Shown here one piece after another: positions 1 through 11,599 of a stretch of 64,000 nucleotides of DNA. Source of the stretch: Gautieria morchelliformis (taxonomy: Eukaryota > Basidiomycota > Agaricomycetes > Gomphales > Gomphaceae); assembly GCA_015179125.1 (NCBI GenBank), contig WHVA01000364.1, forward strand, positions 54,740-118,739, given 5' to 3'. The notes below the pieces were generated by a model. The model was given only the letters and a program-made list of their open reading frames with translations, did no database searches and was not told the origin of the DNA. A program made the translations under genes and the position numbers. Position 1 is the first letter of the stretch, and the number at the start of each line of letters is the position of its first letter.

Positions 1-123
1 CGACGTCGACGGCTGTTTACCATCGAACATCATCCAGTAGGCCCCCTACTGTCGACTGCGAGCGTGATGATTCCACACAGTTGAAGAAGGACACGAGCCT
101 CTAGCTCGCGGACAACCCCCCAG

Positions 124-1634
124 GTGCAGCCTAGCGACACAACGGCTGACGCTACCCTGAACCAAGAGTCCAGGATGCCAGAAGATGGGGAGATCGTAGA
201 TCTCACCGCGCTCGTCCCCCCACTCGAGGACCAGCAAGGACCCCACCACATGTCACCTAGCGTGGCCGAAGAGGGGACACCGAGAGACAACAATCTGGCA
301 TCCCCGCCCCACTCCCCCTGGCCCCGGAACAAGGGCAAGGGTAGAGACGTCTCACGGTCATCCGATGGCAGAGCCTCAAGAGAAGGGCATGCTTCGATAC
401 GATCTCGAAGCAGGAACTCAGCCCACCGCTCACAGAGTCGAGCAACAACCATCGTCCCTGAAGGGGCATGACAACCCAAAAATCGAGCGCCCAACAATGA
501 TGGGCAAGCCTCGGAATACTCGAGCTCAAGTTGCAAAAGCTCGAGAAAGCACAGCATCGATGACGAGACGGTGGACGCGATGGCCAAGCAAGTACAAGAC
601 GTGCTGCACCGAAACATGCTCACAGGCCATAAGCATGAGAACATATCGTCGTGTCTCAACGATATCGCGACGTCCCTCATGCAGCTCAGTAAGGAACTCC
701 ACCAAACAGAGGAGATCCGAAAAAGGGACGCGGTGTCACTAGAAGATGTGCAAAAAGGCCTTCGCTCACACGAAGAGCCCATAGCGTCCGTCAGGAGCGC
801 AGCCCGTGCCGTGGCGAGAAAACAGGCTCACCCCCCGATGACCAACGACAACAGGAGCAGGACCAACAATGCATGCCACGGCTGGCCGCCCCTGTTAAAC
901 AAGACATACGATTCAGAAGTGAATCACACGCAGAGCCAGCTGCACCAACAAGCAGCCACAAGACGATCCAACAGATCGTCAGAGAACAGGTTGTCTCAGA
1001 GCCTGACTCTGAGACCACGATGGAGAGCCTAGAACTCGAGGCCGCGCACTGGCAAAGGAAAGAAGCCAGCGTGGCACATCACCACACACGGGCTCTCGAG
1101 CTGTTAGCGCAGAACGCTGCAGCCGCCATGGCACAAGGCCACACTGACCGGCAGCCTGACGAGCTGCTCAGGCGCTCCATACAGGATGCACGACAAGTGC
1201 GTGCAGCCTACAATAGCAGGCTGCGCCTGTGCAATGCAGGACTGATGGGTGACATGCGTCATGCACCCCTTCCAGATACCCACGCACCTGAGGCGCCTGG
1301 TCAAGAGCCAGACCCGGCCCCGGTCCCGGTCAGAGCCTACACTGACATGGCCCATGTGATGTCACAGCCGCACGACCAGTCCATCGCCCCAACTGAGGGC
1401 CAGGGCATACCGGACCAGCCGGAAAGCACACAAGAGCCATACGACGGTATCACACAGATGATATGCGTCGCGATGGCCGACGCCATAGACACGGACCCTG
1501 AAAAGTCCACGCTGGCAAAGGCCGGTGTAAGGCTGGCCCATCCCGAGCCATACGCTGGAGGGTCAGACCTCGAAGAGTTTGAGGTCTTCGTCCCGGCTAT
1601 CTTGAGATGGCTCAAGATGAATTGGAGAGAATAA
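124..1634 (+). pseudogene. Decayed gag-like gene, retroelement family A (copy 1)
   Basis: Three open stretches (124-471, 571-1032, 873-1634) read as one damaged gag-like protein. The C-terminal end, around the residues PEPYAGGSDLEEFE and ending RWLKMN, resembles the start of the conserved gag core of fungal LTR retroelements; the N-terminal part is polar and low in complexity. No zinc knuckle remains because similarity to other gag proteins stops near 1620. Damage: the initiator corresponding to the ATG in copy 2 (10170) reads ACG here, there is an in-frame TGA at 469-471, and a frameshift near 880. Related pieces lie at 10050-10248 and 47904-48124. No pol or LTR of this family is visible. 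The gag assignment rests on motif resemblance only. Confidence 0.6.
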
Positions 1635-1849
1635 GGAAAAGGTCGAGACACATGCAGGGTCGTCGCGTCCCTTGATCGGATCATGTGCACATGTGAGGTG
1701 TAGCATGTGGGAAAATACTTGCTGTAGGTTATGGTAAACAAACAGTGAATTGTACCTAGTGTAGAGACATGCCGTGTCTCTGACCTGCTGGTCTCCTGGC
1801 AACACATGTAGTAAGTTAACAATCCAGCATAGCAGAAGTTGCAATGTCT

Positions 1850-2239
1850 CACCTGGCATAATGGTGACATCCTCATATAGGTTCTGGAGTGATCTAGGTG
1901 TGGTTTGAATATCAAAAGAGCTGTCATAACAGGCTGATGCATGGTGAGTACAGCGGTAGAGTTGACATATTTAACATACTTACTTGAAGTTTGTGAATCC
2001 AAGGATGTTTGCAATTTTGCAATTCTAATTGGTTCGAAGGTGGCATTTCTGACTTGGGTGGTGCAGGTCCATTTGTAGTTGGTGCTGTAGATGTCATCAA
2101 CAGAAGGGGAAGGTGCAGTAGAGCAAACAGTAACTTGGAACTCATGTGTCACTCTGGAAGGTGAATGTAAAGTGCCCACTGAAGGAATAGGAAGCTGTGA
2201 GAGGGTTAACTGGGAACTTGCGATACTGGAAGGAAACAT
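1850..2239 (-). other. Spliced-looking coding fragment, unrecognised
   Basis: On the minus strand a 5' segment (about 2239 down to 1992) ends at a GTAAGT donor, and after an AG acceptor near 1929 a second segment stays open to about 1860, where another donor-like GTGAG follows. The peptide has no motif I recognise. It may be a remnant of a host or transposon gene. The long minus-strand ORF that continues to 1337 runs antisense through gag A and is not believed. Confidence 0.25.
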
Positions 2240-2436
2240 GGTTCCGGAGTGACAACAAATGGGCCATCATTACTTGCTGGATGAAGTGTTGCATATTTCT
2301 TAATTCCGGACTTGGATGCTGACTTTCCTGTTACATTTGTGACTGAAAGCAATGACCAGTAGGTTTAAAAGTACAAATTCCCTGGTCTGTACTTACTGCC
2401 ACCAAACCCTCGTCGCTTATTTATTGCAGAGCGGTA

Positions 2437-2926
2437 TGTGTTAGCAACTAGGGGTTATGGCAGGGAAGGTTTGGTAGAGTTCTTAGAAAGCTAGAATCAA
2501 ATACACTCTCTCAGTGAATTTATTGTCACTATTATATTAATAGAATACCTAGAATCAAATACACTACATGATTTTCAGTCAACATGCTATGTAAATATGA
2601 AGAACACTACTCGCCTCTCTCAGTGAATTTATTGTCACTGGGAGAGGAGTACTACTCTGTCTCAGAATGCATATACGTGCACCCGGCCCTTTAGCGCCCA
2701 AGGGCTCACGTGTCGAAGTCATTTCAAACTCCGCTGGGTGCAGCTGCTTGTGAAAATAGAAATAACAGAATGAAATGGAGAGGTAGAGAGTGACTGGAAA
2801 ATTTCGAAAATAATCAGAGAAGTGAATGCATGGTACAAGAACAATGTGAGAAAGGATTGAAACACCATACAATAAATCGAACATATTATGCTTGATTTTG
2901 GTGCAGGAGCATAAATGCACCCAACA
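2437..2926 (-). mobile_element. Solo LTR, Copia-I family (diverged copy)
   Basis: This sequence matches the LTRs at 20465-20962 and 41120-41733 over its whole length, including the end GCACCCAACA, the segment with CCGGCCCTTTAGCGCCCAAG, and two copies of a CTCTCTCAGTGAATTT motif. It begins TG and ends CA. The flanks share GAGCGGTA (2429-2436 and 2927-2934), which is 8 bp rather than the 5 bp seen around the other elements here. Orientation follows the minus-strand coding direction of Copia-I at 18904-20462. It is the most diverged of the three copies, hence probably the oldest. Confidence 0.85.
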
Positions 2927-2934
2927 GAGCGGTA

Positions 2935-3966
2935 TGGTGGTGGTGGTGTCACATCACCATGCGCATTAGTGCTTTTACTTGTGTAACAGCGATTTTTTCC
3001 ATTAGAGTTCCTTGTTAGAAGCGCACCAATACATCTCAGCGATGTAAACGAGGAGGGATGAAAAGACGTACCAGACTGAGCTGATCATATAGTCTACTAG
3101 CATAGTGCGATTTGGAGGAGGCAAGTGTATTCTCACTCAATGCATTACAGCCCTGCTGGTTTTGTGTGCATCCAGCTGCTACTTTGCCTTGATATGGTCC
3201 TGACTGGACAACCCAAATGTGGTAGTAGTAAGTCATCACCGGATCGATCTCTTGCGTCGCACATGGGCATTGAGGGAGCTCAATATGTGATTTTTCAAAA
3301 GCCTCTGGGAGTTCATACTCGGTGTATAAATGGCCGTCAGCACGAGTAGGCAGGCCTATGCACTACTGGTAAGTACACGATGCAAGAAACAATCATAAAA
3401 TTTCAAAATATCACCAATTGAATATCTGCTCACTGAGTGTGGTCCATGTCAACATCACTCTTGCAGTCCGGATACGTTCTCTGTAGGGGGAGAAGGTTTC
3501 GAGTCGCAGCGAGACCTCCTGATCTAAAAATGATCTAAAAAAAATGGTGAGGACACAGGCGAAGGACAAGAGAAATTGAATGCAGTGCTTGGAACTCGAC
3601 ATGCACTCGGAGATGGGGTAGAATTATCGGCGAATGGTACTGAAGCCTGGTACTGCGATGGCAGCGGCGGTGGGCCAGGTGGCACGGTGCACAGAATATT
3701 GCGTTCAGCTGGTATGCAAGCCAGACGTTTATACTGATTCACTTGAAGAAAAAAAATCCTTTTAGTTCAATTCAACAAATAAAAAACAATTCATGCATGA
3801 ATAAATGCACAAATGGAGTAAATAAGAATACTTGCTTGCTTTTGAAGGGTTATAAAGCCTCCATCATTGGTCGGACTGGAGGCGACGCACGCGATGTCAG
3901 CCGAGATGGACAGCGTTTAAGTTCATGGCCAAGCTGATGGGTCACCCGATGCTGCAGCGTAATCCG
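2935..3966. other. No gene recognised
   Basis: Only short overlapping ORFs without recognisable motifs are present. The sequence is AT-richer than the retroelements, and nothing in it repeats elsewhere in the window that I can see. Confidence 0.5.
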
Positions 3967-3968
3967 TA

Positions 3969-4379
3969 TGGTGCCGCTCACTTAGACACCGCTACTTTTG
4001 TGCAATCACAATTCCAGGTGAAAAAAACCAAAATTTCTTATTCCTCTATACAAAGTGCTTATTTAGGTCAGATCTATCGATTGTATAGAGCGATTGATCT
4101 AATTTGTAAAACTGAGGGTGTTATTTTTTTTTTGTCATGTCAATTTGGCGGCACTTCCATATATGGATGTAATTACCATATATAGCGCTGACAAATCAAG
4201 CAACAAACGATGGGACGAGATGTTAAAATGCCATAACAGGCATTTCTACAGCTTTTACAACAAAATATCATCAAAAATACACCCTATTTCAGTCAAAAAG
4301 GGGTTCACTATCAGAAAAATTTTCGTTGGACCAATTTGGCGGTTGCACAAAAGTAGCGGTGTCTAAGTGAGCGGCACCA
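3969..4379. mobile_element. 411-bp MITE with 37-bp perfect inverted repeats
   Basis: The first 37 bases (3969-4005) and last 37 bases (4343-4379) are exact reverse complements, beginning TGGTGCCGCTCACTTAGACA. The flanking dinucleotide is TA on both sides (3967-3968 and 4380-4381), consistent with a TA target duplication as in Tc1/mariner-type transposition. The interior is AT-rich, contains CCATATATGG-like palindromes and has no credible coding frame, so this is a non-autonomous element. It ends 164 bp before the preferred start codon of the M16 protease gene, that is in its promoter region. No second copy or transposase source is visible in the window. Confidence 0.85.
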
Positions 4380-4543
4380 TAGGTGACCAAGAATCTTGTT
4401 CGGGCTTAGCCAGGTTTGAACTTGTCACGCGTTCCTTATGTAGGTTCAACCGTACACGAACGCGAGTCACGTGATCGTGTGCATTTATGAAGTTCCAGCA
4501 CGTGACAACGCGTCACGCTTGTAACTCTTCACGCTTTCTCAAG

Positions 4544-7500
4544 ATGACCTGGCAGATTTCTTCGGGTTCTAACAGTGAACCGTATTCTGTGAATACTGGT
4601 TTCATTAGACAAGGGGAGACAGACCATAGGCAACTGCGGCTCATTCGCCTTCAGAATGAAATGCAGGTTTTGCTCGTCCATGATGTAAACTCCCCTATAG
4701 CCGCAGTGAGCTTATGCTTATCCGTGGGGTCCCTTCATGACCCGGTACGTCCCGCTTTTCTGCATCTTCATGGTAATGCCATAGCGTGTATCAAGGTAGA
4801 CCGCCCCGGGCTTGCCCATTTTTGTGAGCATGTGGTCTGTGAGGTATATTATAGCCTATTCTACTGTTGCAACTCAATATAATGACGCTGAATATTTTAG
4901 CGAGAGGAATACCTCAATAGCGATAAAGTCCTTTTCTCTGGCTCTTCGCAAACTCTGCCATTAATACCTGTGCTTAGTATCCCACGGGTCGCATAGGTAG
5001 CGACGAGGCCGCCACCGACTTCCGAGAGACAAGCTACGAGTCTACCATTGATCACAATGCATTGGAGGACAAAATTCAGCGATTCGCTTCTTTCCTTTCA
5101 CATCCTGTTTTCCATAAGAACGTGCTATTCGAGCAGGTACTTTGCGTCCAATCAGAATTTCAAAATTACCTCCAGGACGACGAAAGGCGAATCGGTGATT
5201 TGGATAAATATCTTAGCAAGCGGGGTGATCCCTGGAGGGCATTTGATATTGGGAACTGGGAAACGTTGACCACCTCGGGCAAGGTTCCTCCGTCCCCTGC
5301 CAGTGGAAAAGGCGACGAGAATGGAGAGTGGATTGATACGCTGCGTTCCAAGCTACAGGAATGGTACACTACGTACTACTGTGGCAATCGCATGCACCTA
5401 GTCATCATTGGTTCCCGTACGTCTAACATACATGTTAATATTTGCAATACTTACGTTGCCAGATCCAATCGACGAGCTGACATCCCTGGCCACCAAATAC
5501 TTTTCTCCCGTGACCGCGGGCACGGTTGGTTCACAGGCACCAGCTATCACATTCGAGTCACCATGGAGTGCTGATGAGGAAGGGGCAAGTAAATTTTTTT
5601 CAACTGCGCTTGCTTCTTTTCAACCTGTGGCGTTCTCTAGACGGTGGTTTTAGTGAAAACAGTGAAAGAACTGCGAGAAATTGAAGTGCGATGGATTATG
5701 CCATCTCAAACGCTCCTCTACCGTGTCAAACCTCTTAACTACTTAACCCGTTTCTTGCATCACCAAGGAGAGGGATCTCTTTACCGCATCCTTCGTCGCC
5801 GTGGGTGGATTGACAGGCTCTGGGCATCTCGGTGCGAAGGGGATCGCGAGCGTGGATTTGAGACATACCATGTGGCATTCACGGTCACTGAATCTGGGTG
5901 GCGTAAGTAACACGCTTCTTTTAGTATCGCTCGTACTTACACATTTTAACGCCTAGACGCCTGGGAAGCAGTCGTGGCGGCTTTGCACAAGTATATTTCC
6001 TTGGTGCGGGAATCTGTGATCAAGGATCCCGAGTTTGCTCGGTCTGTGCAACAAGAGCTCTGTTTATTGTCGGAATTGCACTTTCGGTTCCGAGAAACGT
6101 TAAAGCCTCACGTCGAGGCAAACCTTTTGAGCAGCAACCTGGCAAAGGGCATTCCTCCAGCCGACCTAATAATCGGACCATATGTCACTGAGGCTTGGGA
6201 TGCCCCTCTCGTCTCCACAACGTTGGCGATGCTTACACCATGTAAAGCCCGGGTGACGTTGAAGGGTCGAGAAATTTTGAAAGACGTGGAGCTACGTGGC
6301 ACACGCGTCGCGATTGACGGCGCCGCGTGGTCGCAAACCCCATGGTTCAACACTGAACACATCGTTCTACGTTATGCAGGGTCCAACTGGCCTACCTACA
6401 GCTCCGATGACGCAGCCGTCGAAGGATTACATTTATTTGGTCCGAATCCGTACGTGCCCGAAGACTTTACTGTCGTTGGTGGCAAGAAGGACGGTGTAAA
6501 GGTAAGAATATTGAGATATCCGAGACTGTCGTCGCTGATATACTCATCGTCAAGCCAATCCTTGCACCACGGAAAATCGTTGAAACGTCACTCGCAGAGC
6601 TATGGTATAAGCTTGATGACCGTTTTGGTGAATCCAAAGCCAGTGTTACCTTTGACATCAAGTCGTACGTGCGATCCTAATTACATAATCATTCGAGGAT
6701 CCCATCCCTTGTTCATAGTGATCTAGAGGATACACCACGTGGAGAACTGTTCGATCGGTGAGTTTGCGCCTTGCTTTCCTAACCTGGAGCTAATTCAAGG
6801 TTGGATTAGAATCTTGGACAAGTTGCTCAACGATCACATCTCTGAGGATGTTGCAAACGCTGCGCAATGCTTTCTTAAATGCTCCTTCTATTGTCAAGCA
6901 GGTGGACTCTTTGTGACGATATCCGGGTTCAGTGACAAAATTCCGGTTCTGCTCAGAGTTGTGATAAACAAGGTTGCCAATTTCGTAGTCTCCCCTGATT
7001 CGTTACAACTTGCACAGGACTATGTGGGTAGTTTGCACGCCATTTTGTGTTTCCATGTCCTCACCATTTGCAGGTCCGTCGAAGATTGCAGAATGCGTTC
7101 CTTAGTTCACCTGTAGACACTGCGGAGGGGACACTCAACTATTTACTCGAGGAGGATGCCACGGCATCGGTAACCGAGAAGCTTGGTGAAATGGACGGTT
7201 GATGTCTTCCCTTCTCCCCTGTTTGCTTGTACTCACTATACACCGGTCAGCGGTCAATGTTTCAGCTATTCAGAAGCACTTGTCGGATATAGTCAAACAG
7301 GTGTACATCCTTGGGCTTGTACATGGTAACTTAACGGAAAAGGTATGTGGGCTACAGTCAAAATGTATGACATGGGGCCACTTCATGGCTCATAACTTTT
7401 ACAGTGTGCGAGGGATATGCTGCAGTTGGTCCAAGATGTCCTTCGGTGTGGTAACCTTAGCCCGACGGCCTCAGAGGACATTTCACGACGGAATTATCTT

Positions 7501-8333
7501 CTGCCTGAAGGTATGCGCTGATTTCCGCTGTGTCTTAACCGTTTCTGACAAGTTTAAATTGAATGTTAGGCTGTAATCTTGTTTACGATGCACCGGTTAA
7601 CAATAAGGCAGACGAGAATTCAGGGCTGGCATGGGTATGCCAAATCGGGGAGAAAACATCCGCACCACTGCGAGCGCGACTTACTCTCTTCGCGAGGATC
7701 GCGAGGACTTTACTCTCTGGTCAATTACAGATGGCAGAGGCTCTTGGGTACACTTTCAAAATCAAAGTCCACGGGGGATCAACAACCGCATTTCGTATCT
7801 CGATTCAAAGCAGTACACATAGTCCTGCCTACCTGGAGCAACGCCTTGAGGCATGCCTCACCGAACAAGTGCGCCAGCGGCTATTAGAGATACAAGAGCA
7901 TGAATTTGAACGCAACTTCAAGCTACCGCTTGCTCGAGGTTTGCGCCCACAACCTGCTAATGTACATCGAGAAGCGAACATGTTTTGGAAATGTATTTCT
8001 GCTCGAGATACCAAGTTTAATCTTGGTGAGGCCCGTCCCATCTAACGTGGCATATACTTACTTGAAATCTGATCGAATCTTCTAGACGAGCTTGTGGCGC
8101 AGAGCATTGAATCGTTAAAACCGGTCGATGTGCTTCAGTTTTTCGACGAATACATTGATCCACGATCAATTACTCGCCGCAAGCTCTCAGTCCACTTGCG
8201 ATCTGCGATCCATGCACCTCCTGTAACACCTTCGCTGGATTTGCGGGCTTTCAGATCCACTTTGTTCCCAAATAATACCCTTTCCAAGGGGCATGTCACA
8301 GACTCAGACAAATGTTTGACAGTAGAGTACTAG
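4544..8333 (+). CDS. M16 family metalloprotease (insulinase / STE23-like), 15 exons
   Basis: Zinc protease related to insulin-degrading enzyme and yeast Ste23, which cleave short peptides in a closed chamber. Exons: 4544-4744, 4796-4843, 4901-4927, 4978-5416, 5463-5588, 5654-5902, 5957-6501, 6555-6664, 6719-6757, 6810-7023, 7074-7197, 7251-7342, 7405-7510, 7570-8025, 8086-8333. They sum to 3024 nt, one frame of 1007 residues, the usual family length. The inverted zinc motif HFCEH is at residues 75-79 (nt 4817-4831), and the third ligand is probably the E of VQSEF (about residue 152). Later segments match the family: PGLAHF, LWYKLDDRF, DKIPVLL and the C-terminal RRKLSVH. Introns are 46-65 nt with GT..AG ends. 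An upstream in-frame ATG at 4487 would add 19 residues; 4544 fits the family N-terminus better. The region after the zinc motif (residues 80-120) is diverged, and exons 3-4 are the least certain. This is the only intact host gene seen. Confidence 0.9.
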
Positions 8334-9328
8334 TGGTATAAGTGCTCCACCTGTATGGATGGAAGTAGCTGGGTCCTATTAGAGTGTTTATGTTACCACG
8401 AATCCTTGGGCCCGAGCCAGGTCGGCTTAGAGCGAGATATAGTGTGCCGGCGCCTAGCGAGGTTGCCACGGCAGATAAGGTTTTGAGAGACGTGTATGGT
8501 ACAAGTATATAAGGAAAAAGGGGAAGGTGAGTAGTACACGGGGAGGAAGGGAGAAAAAACCTGACGGCGGCAGATGGCAGTAAAAAACCCGGTGGGAAAA
8601 AGCCTAAGAGCCGCGCAGGGATACGAACGAGGAGAGAGGGAGGGAGGGAGGGAGAGCGAAAAAACTGCAAACAGACTGCGCGGCGTTCGAGCGAGCGAGC
8701 CAAAGGAAGGTTTTTTTACCTGTGCGAGGCAGCGTGATGCGCGCGCGGGCACCAGAAAACCGGGCGAGGCCGCTAAATAAGATAGAATGGTCACACGTAT
8801 GACGGCTCTCCGACGAGTGTCTGACGTGAGCACGGATGCACTCAGCGGGATTATATCACAAGATACCTTTATGTACAAGACAAGACGGGAAAGAGAGAGG
8901 GAGGTTGACGCTAAGAAACTGGGAGCGTAGGAGCGACACGTGCGACGATGAAGCCGCAAGCTCGGCAAGGGATTCGTCTGGTGTAAGTGCGTTCCTACTT
9001 AAACCCTGAATAAATATTATCTCGGAATATTCCGGCATTGCTAATAATGATTATGTAACCCCACTCCAGAGAAGTGCACACCGTATTGCCTCATCCTCCT
9101 CTCAAATTGGATGGAACACCTTGTGACTCATGCCAGTAGCAAAAAAATCTAAAATGCTGCTTTGGTAATGGCACGTCCTTCCACTTTGAGTGCTTTGACC
9201 TCATCTGTCAAGGATGCCACCACGGAGGACATGTAAGTGCTGAGGTCTGTGTTCCAACACTTAACACAAGTTGGACAATTGGTAGTATATCATCTACAAA
9301 GCCAGGATGAAAAAATAAATCAAAAGTA
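8334..9328. other. Intergenic, no gene recognised
   Basis: Downstream of the protease gene. Overlapping ORFs on both strands are arginine/serine-rich low-complexity translations and not credible. It contains the G-rich repeat listed separately. Confidence 0.5.
8638..8654 (+). repeat. GGGA repeat, G-quadruplex candidate
   Basis: Four GGG runs separated by single A bases (8638-8640, 8642-8644, 8646-8648, 8650-8652) sit in a purine-rich stretch (8620-8665). This satisfies the simple four-run quadruplex pattern with one-base loops. It lies about 300 bp past the protease stop codon. Confidence 0.6.
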
Positions 9329-9562
9329 TCATAATGATGTTTTACTCAGTGGGTCATTGTCGAAAATTCCAGAATAGCTACACACCATGTCCGCAAAAAT
9401 CTTGTGGTCCAGTTTATCCAAATCTGTGACATTCTTGGACTGCTTCACGATCACTGTGATGCTGCCAGTGACCAATTCCTTGCCCTTGTAGTAGACAGGG
9501 ACAATTGCATCAATTCCAAGTTGATAATTGGCACAAAGGATCCTGGCCCTGCATGCCATCAT
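9329..9562 (-). pseudogene. Fragment of an expanded fungal hypothetical protein family (tentative)
   Basis: A 77-residue minus-strand frame with the pattern [11 protein letters not shown]...IVPVYYKG...SITVIVKQSKN. It resembles, from memory, a hypothetical protein family common in Agaricomycete genomes with an ILCANNQ..ID..IPV...VTAI.IQVKN signature. No start, no end and no neighbours of that family are present, so it is a remnant. Function unknown. Confidence 0.3.
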
Positions 9563-9627
9563 TCACATTAAGAATTTACACCTGCAAGGTTACCTCAGAA
9601 TGTGAACTGATGCAACACAATTCAGGC

Positions 9628-9732
9628 TCACTCATTGATGTTGTCACTGACCATAAAAACTTGGAGTATTTTTCCACCACAAAGTTGCTAACCCAGCAAC
9701 AAGCCTGCTGGTCCAAGTTCCTCTCGCAATTT
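9628..9732 (+). pseudogene. Ty3 RNase H fragment
   Basis: About 35 residues contain [17 protein letters not shown] followed by a degenerate WSKFLSQF. They match the RNase H segment of elements C (about 40540-40640) and E (about 14970-15060), where the same DHKNLEYF motif is followed by TRRQ.RWSEYLS.F. Only this fragment of the element survives. Confidence 0.75.
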
Positions 9733-10049
9733 GTAAATATAGATATTTACCTGTGTTGCCGCGAGGCAACACATAATAGCTGGTAGCTTCAGTAATGCCA
9801 GTGGGTCCTTGCAGACCCACTGTATAGTTCTTGCGTGGGATTCCCCAGCTTAATCTTACCTGTAATCACTACATCGTATTAGAATCACCACAGTCTGGTC
9901 GAGTTCTGCTACCTTGTGACAACACAAGTAATAAGCCACCCATCTTACACCTTTTTGAACTTCCAATGACTGTTTGCCTGGAAAACAGTTGAAGAGTGGT
10001 CCCTGCAGCATCTTAGACAGGATTGCTGTGCTGACGATTGAAAAATCAT
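9733..10049. other. No gene recognised
   Basis: Short uncharacterised sequence between the RNase H fragment and gag A copy 2. A small perfect hairpin, CAGTGGGTC...GACCCACTG, lies near 9798-9822. Confidence 0.4.
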
Positions 10050-10248
10050 CAGAAAACAAATGTAGTACAACATACTACAATCAACTGTGCACCTGCGATG
10101 TACCCGCTCAGTTGAACAATGCAATCTAGCAGTTCACCCAACAAAACCCCGGTGCAGCCTAGCGACACCATGGCTGATGCTACCTTGGGCTCAAGGCCCA
10201 AGGAAGTAGAAGACGGCGAAGTCATAGACCTTGCCACACCTGTCCTAG
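10050..10248 (+). pseudogene. Leader and N-terminus of gag A (copy 2), cut by LTR D
   Basis: Matches the start of the window: the shared stretch GGTGCAGCCTAGCGACAC precedes an ATG at 10170 and the reading MADATLGSRPKEVEDGEVID, parallel to residues of copy 1 that begin TADATLNQ. The frame runs into the D LTR at 10249 and is lost. The upstream part (10050-10169) resembles the copy-1 leader more loosely. This copy keeps the initiator ATG that copy 1 has lost. Confidence 0.65.
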
Positions 10249-10886
10249 TGTCAAGATTGGTTTTCAGGCGTTAATATCGTGTATTAGTGAACACAGCGAA
10301 TGCCCGAATAACTTGTGCGAATAAGTATGCCGTTCGGCAAATAGGTGAACCAACAAATGTTCACAAGATAAGAGGACTGCCCGAACGGAGCTCACCCTAT
10401 CTACAGTCATAGCGAAATAGCCCGTGGCACTTGACGATGTAACGTGCAAGGTGTCACGGAAAGGTTGTCTAAGTAGCGACAATCCCTTTGCCAGCGAAGG
10501 TGCTCCTTCAGAGCCCTTCACCAACAGCACAGAAAATAGTTCGAAGGCTAAGGTAACGAAGATGAAGTATGAGAACTCACCAGTGATGCCTAAGTCCTCT
10601 TCTGGTCAAAGATAGAAATCTCCAGGAGAAGGCTCAAGACGATGATCACAGTGAGGTCAAGTTTGCACAAGATGAACGACATATGACAATTGAACTGAGG
10701 AATGTACATGTGAATGCAAACTACTTATATCGAATGCTCGTAAGGTATCAGCGAATAGGAAAGAGGCCGTCGTGAGTCAGGGTTGGATAGGGGTGCGCAG
10801 TCATGATACTAAGTAGATGGAATAAACATACAATAGAGTGAGGGAAGAGTGTGAACATGAAACGACGGAGAGTAAAGGTGGCGAAG
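10249..10886. mobile_element. LTR D, copy 1, truncated by element E
   Basis: Begins TGTCAAGATTGG like the complete D LTRs at 25646 and 51190 and follows them base by base, but stops after GGCGAAG at 10886 where the E LTR begins. The remaining roughly 400-640 bp of a D LTR is absent from the other side of E (18904 onward is Copia-I), so the far end was lost, not simply displaced. Confidence 0.85.
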
Positions 10887-11576
10887 TGTTACGACCGTTC
10901 ATTTCCGACTTCCGACCCTCAGTTCCGCCACTCCTTCGGCCCCTCCAATAGTTCCGCACAACGTTCCGCCCCTCCGACATTTCCGACATTCCGCCCCTTG
11001 TACACTTCCCTTGTTCTTTCGACGCTATTACTCGGACCCACCGGACCCACCTCGCCATCCATCAAAACCATATATCCGGTCACCCTTGTAGTTCGTTGTC
11101 AGATATGTTTTCCCGACCCCTTGTTCTTTGCCATTGTTCTACCCTACCCTGAACACCCCTTGTAGTCCCATTGTTCCCAATTAGTTAGTTCCCACACATT
11201 GTACTCGACTTCCGCTTCCTCCGGAATTTGCTTAGTACAACACCATTACTTGTTGCTCTGCGCTTTGTATAAAACCCCCTCATGTATGTCTGTTATTCTG
11301 CAATCAGATAATCACCTTCGATACTTGATTTCCTTCGCTCCATCTCCTGTTCTTAGCACAGCGAGTCTAGCAAGATCTCAGTCTCTCCGTCTTCCGCTTT
11401 CCGCCCAGTTCCGCCTCAGGTTCCGACCAAACCTTTGGCTCAGTACTTTCCGGCTTCCGACTCATTTCCAAAATACCTAGGACGATAGTTCATTGGGGGC
11501 GCAACCTATAAGTTGAAGCCGCCGTCCTTTCCAGTTCCGACTTAGTGGAAATCTCGATACGTAACAGTATTATCTG
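10887..11576 (+). repeat. 5' LTR of E copy 1
   Basis: 690 bp, TGTTACGACC...CGATACGTAACA, with a TATAAAA box at 11268. It contains 16 occurrences of TTCCG or its complement, roughly twelve times the number expected for a random 5-mer on two strands. Matching LTRs are at 18212, 39335, 56007 and 59178. Confidence 0.92.
11268..11274 (+). promoter_or_regulatory. TATA box of LTR E
   Basis: TATAAAA at 11268-11274 in the middle of the LTR, conserved in the other E LTRs, defines the likely U3/R boundary about 30 bp downstream. Transcripts would read through R-U5 into gag at 11600. Confidence 0.7.
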
Positions 11577-11599
11577 ATTCCCACCCGATAACTATCACT

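Noticed and set aside
1337-2239. 300-residue minus-strand ORF
   Set aside because: It runs antisense through gag A and joins unrelated sequence; only the part beyond 1850 looks coding, and that with introns.
6502-6554. Apparent frameshift in the M16 gene
   Set aside because: A 53-nt intron with GTAAGA donor and AAG acceptor restores the family alignment and the total length is divisible by three.
8296-8968. Overlapping minus-strand ORFs rich in Arg/Ser/Pro after the protease gene
   Set aside because: Composition-driven, with no motif; intergenic.
10264-10530. Minus-strand ORF ending in HSLCSLIHDINA, found again in the D LTRs near 25661, 46105, 51205 and 54430
   Set aside because: It repeats only because the LTR repeats; lengths and starts vary between copies and there is no recognisable domain.
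11199-11480. ORF in LTR E (SDNHLRYLISFAPSPVLS...) present in every copy
   Set aside because: It lies in the R-U5 leader of the LTR and is conserved as nucleotide sequence; composition reflects TTCCG repeats.
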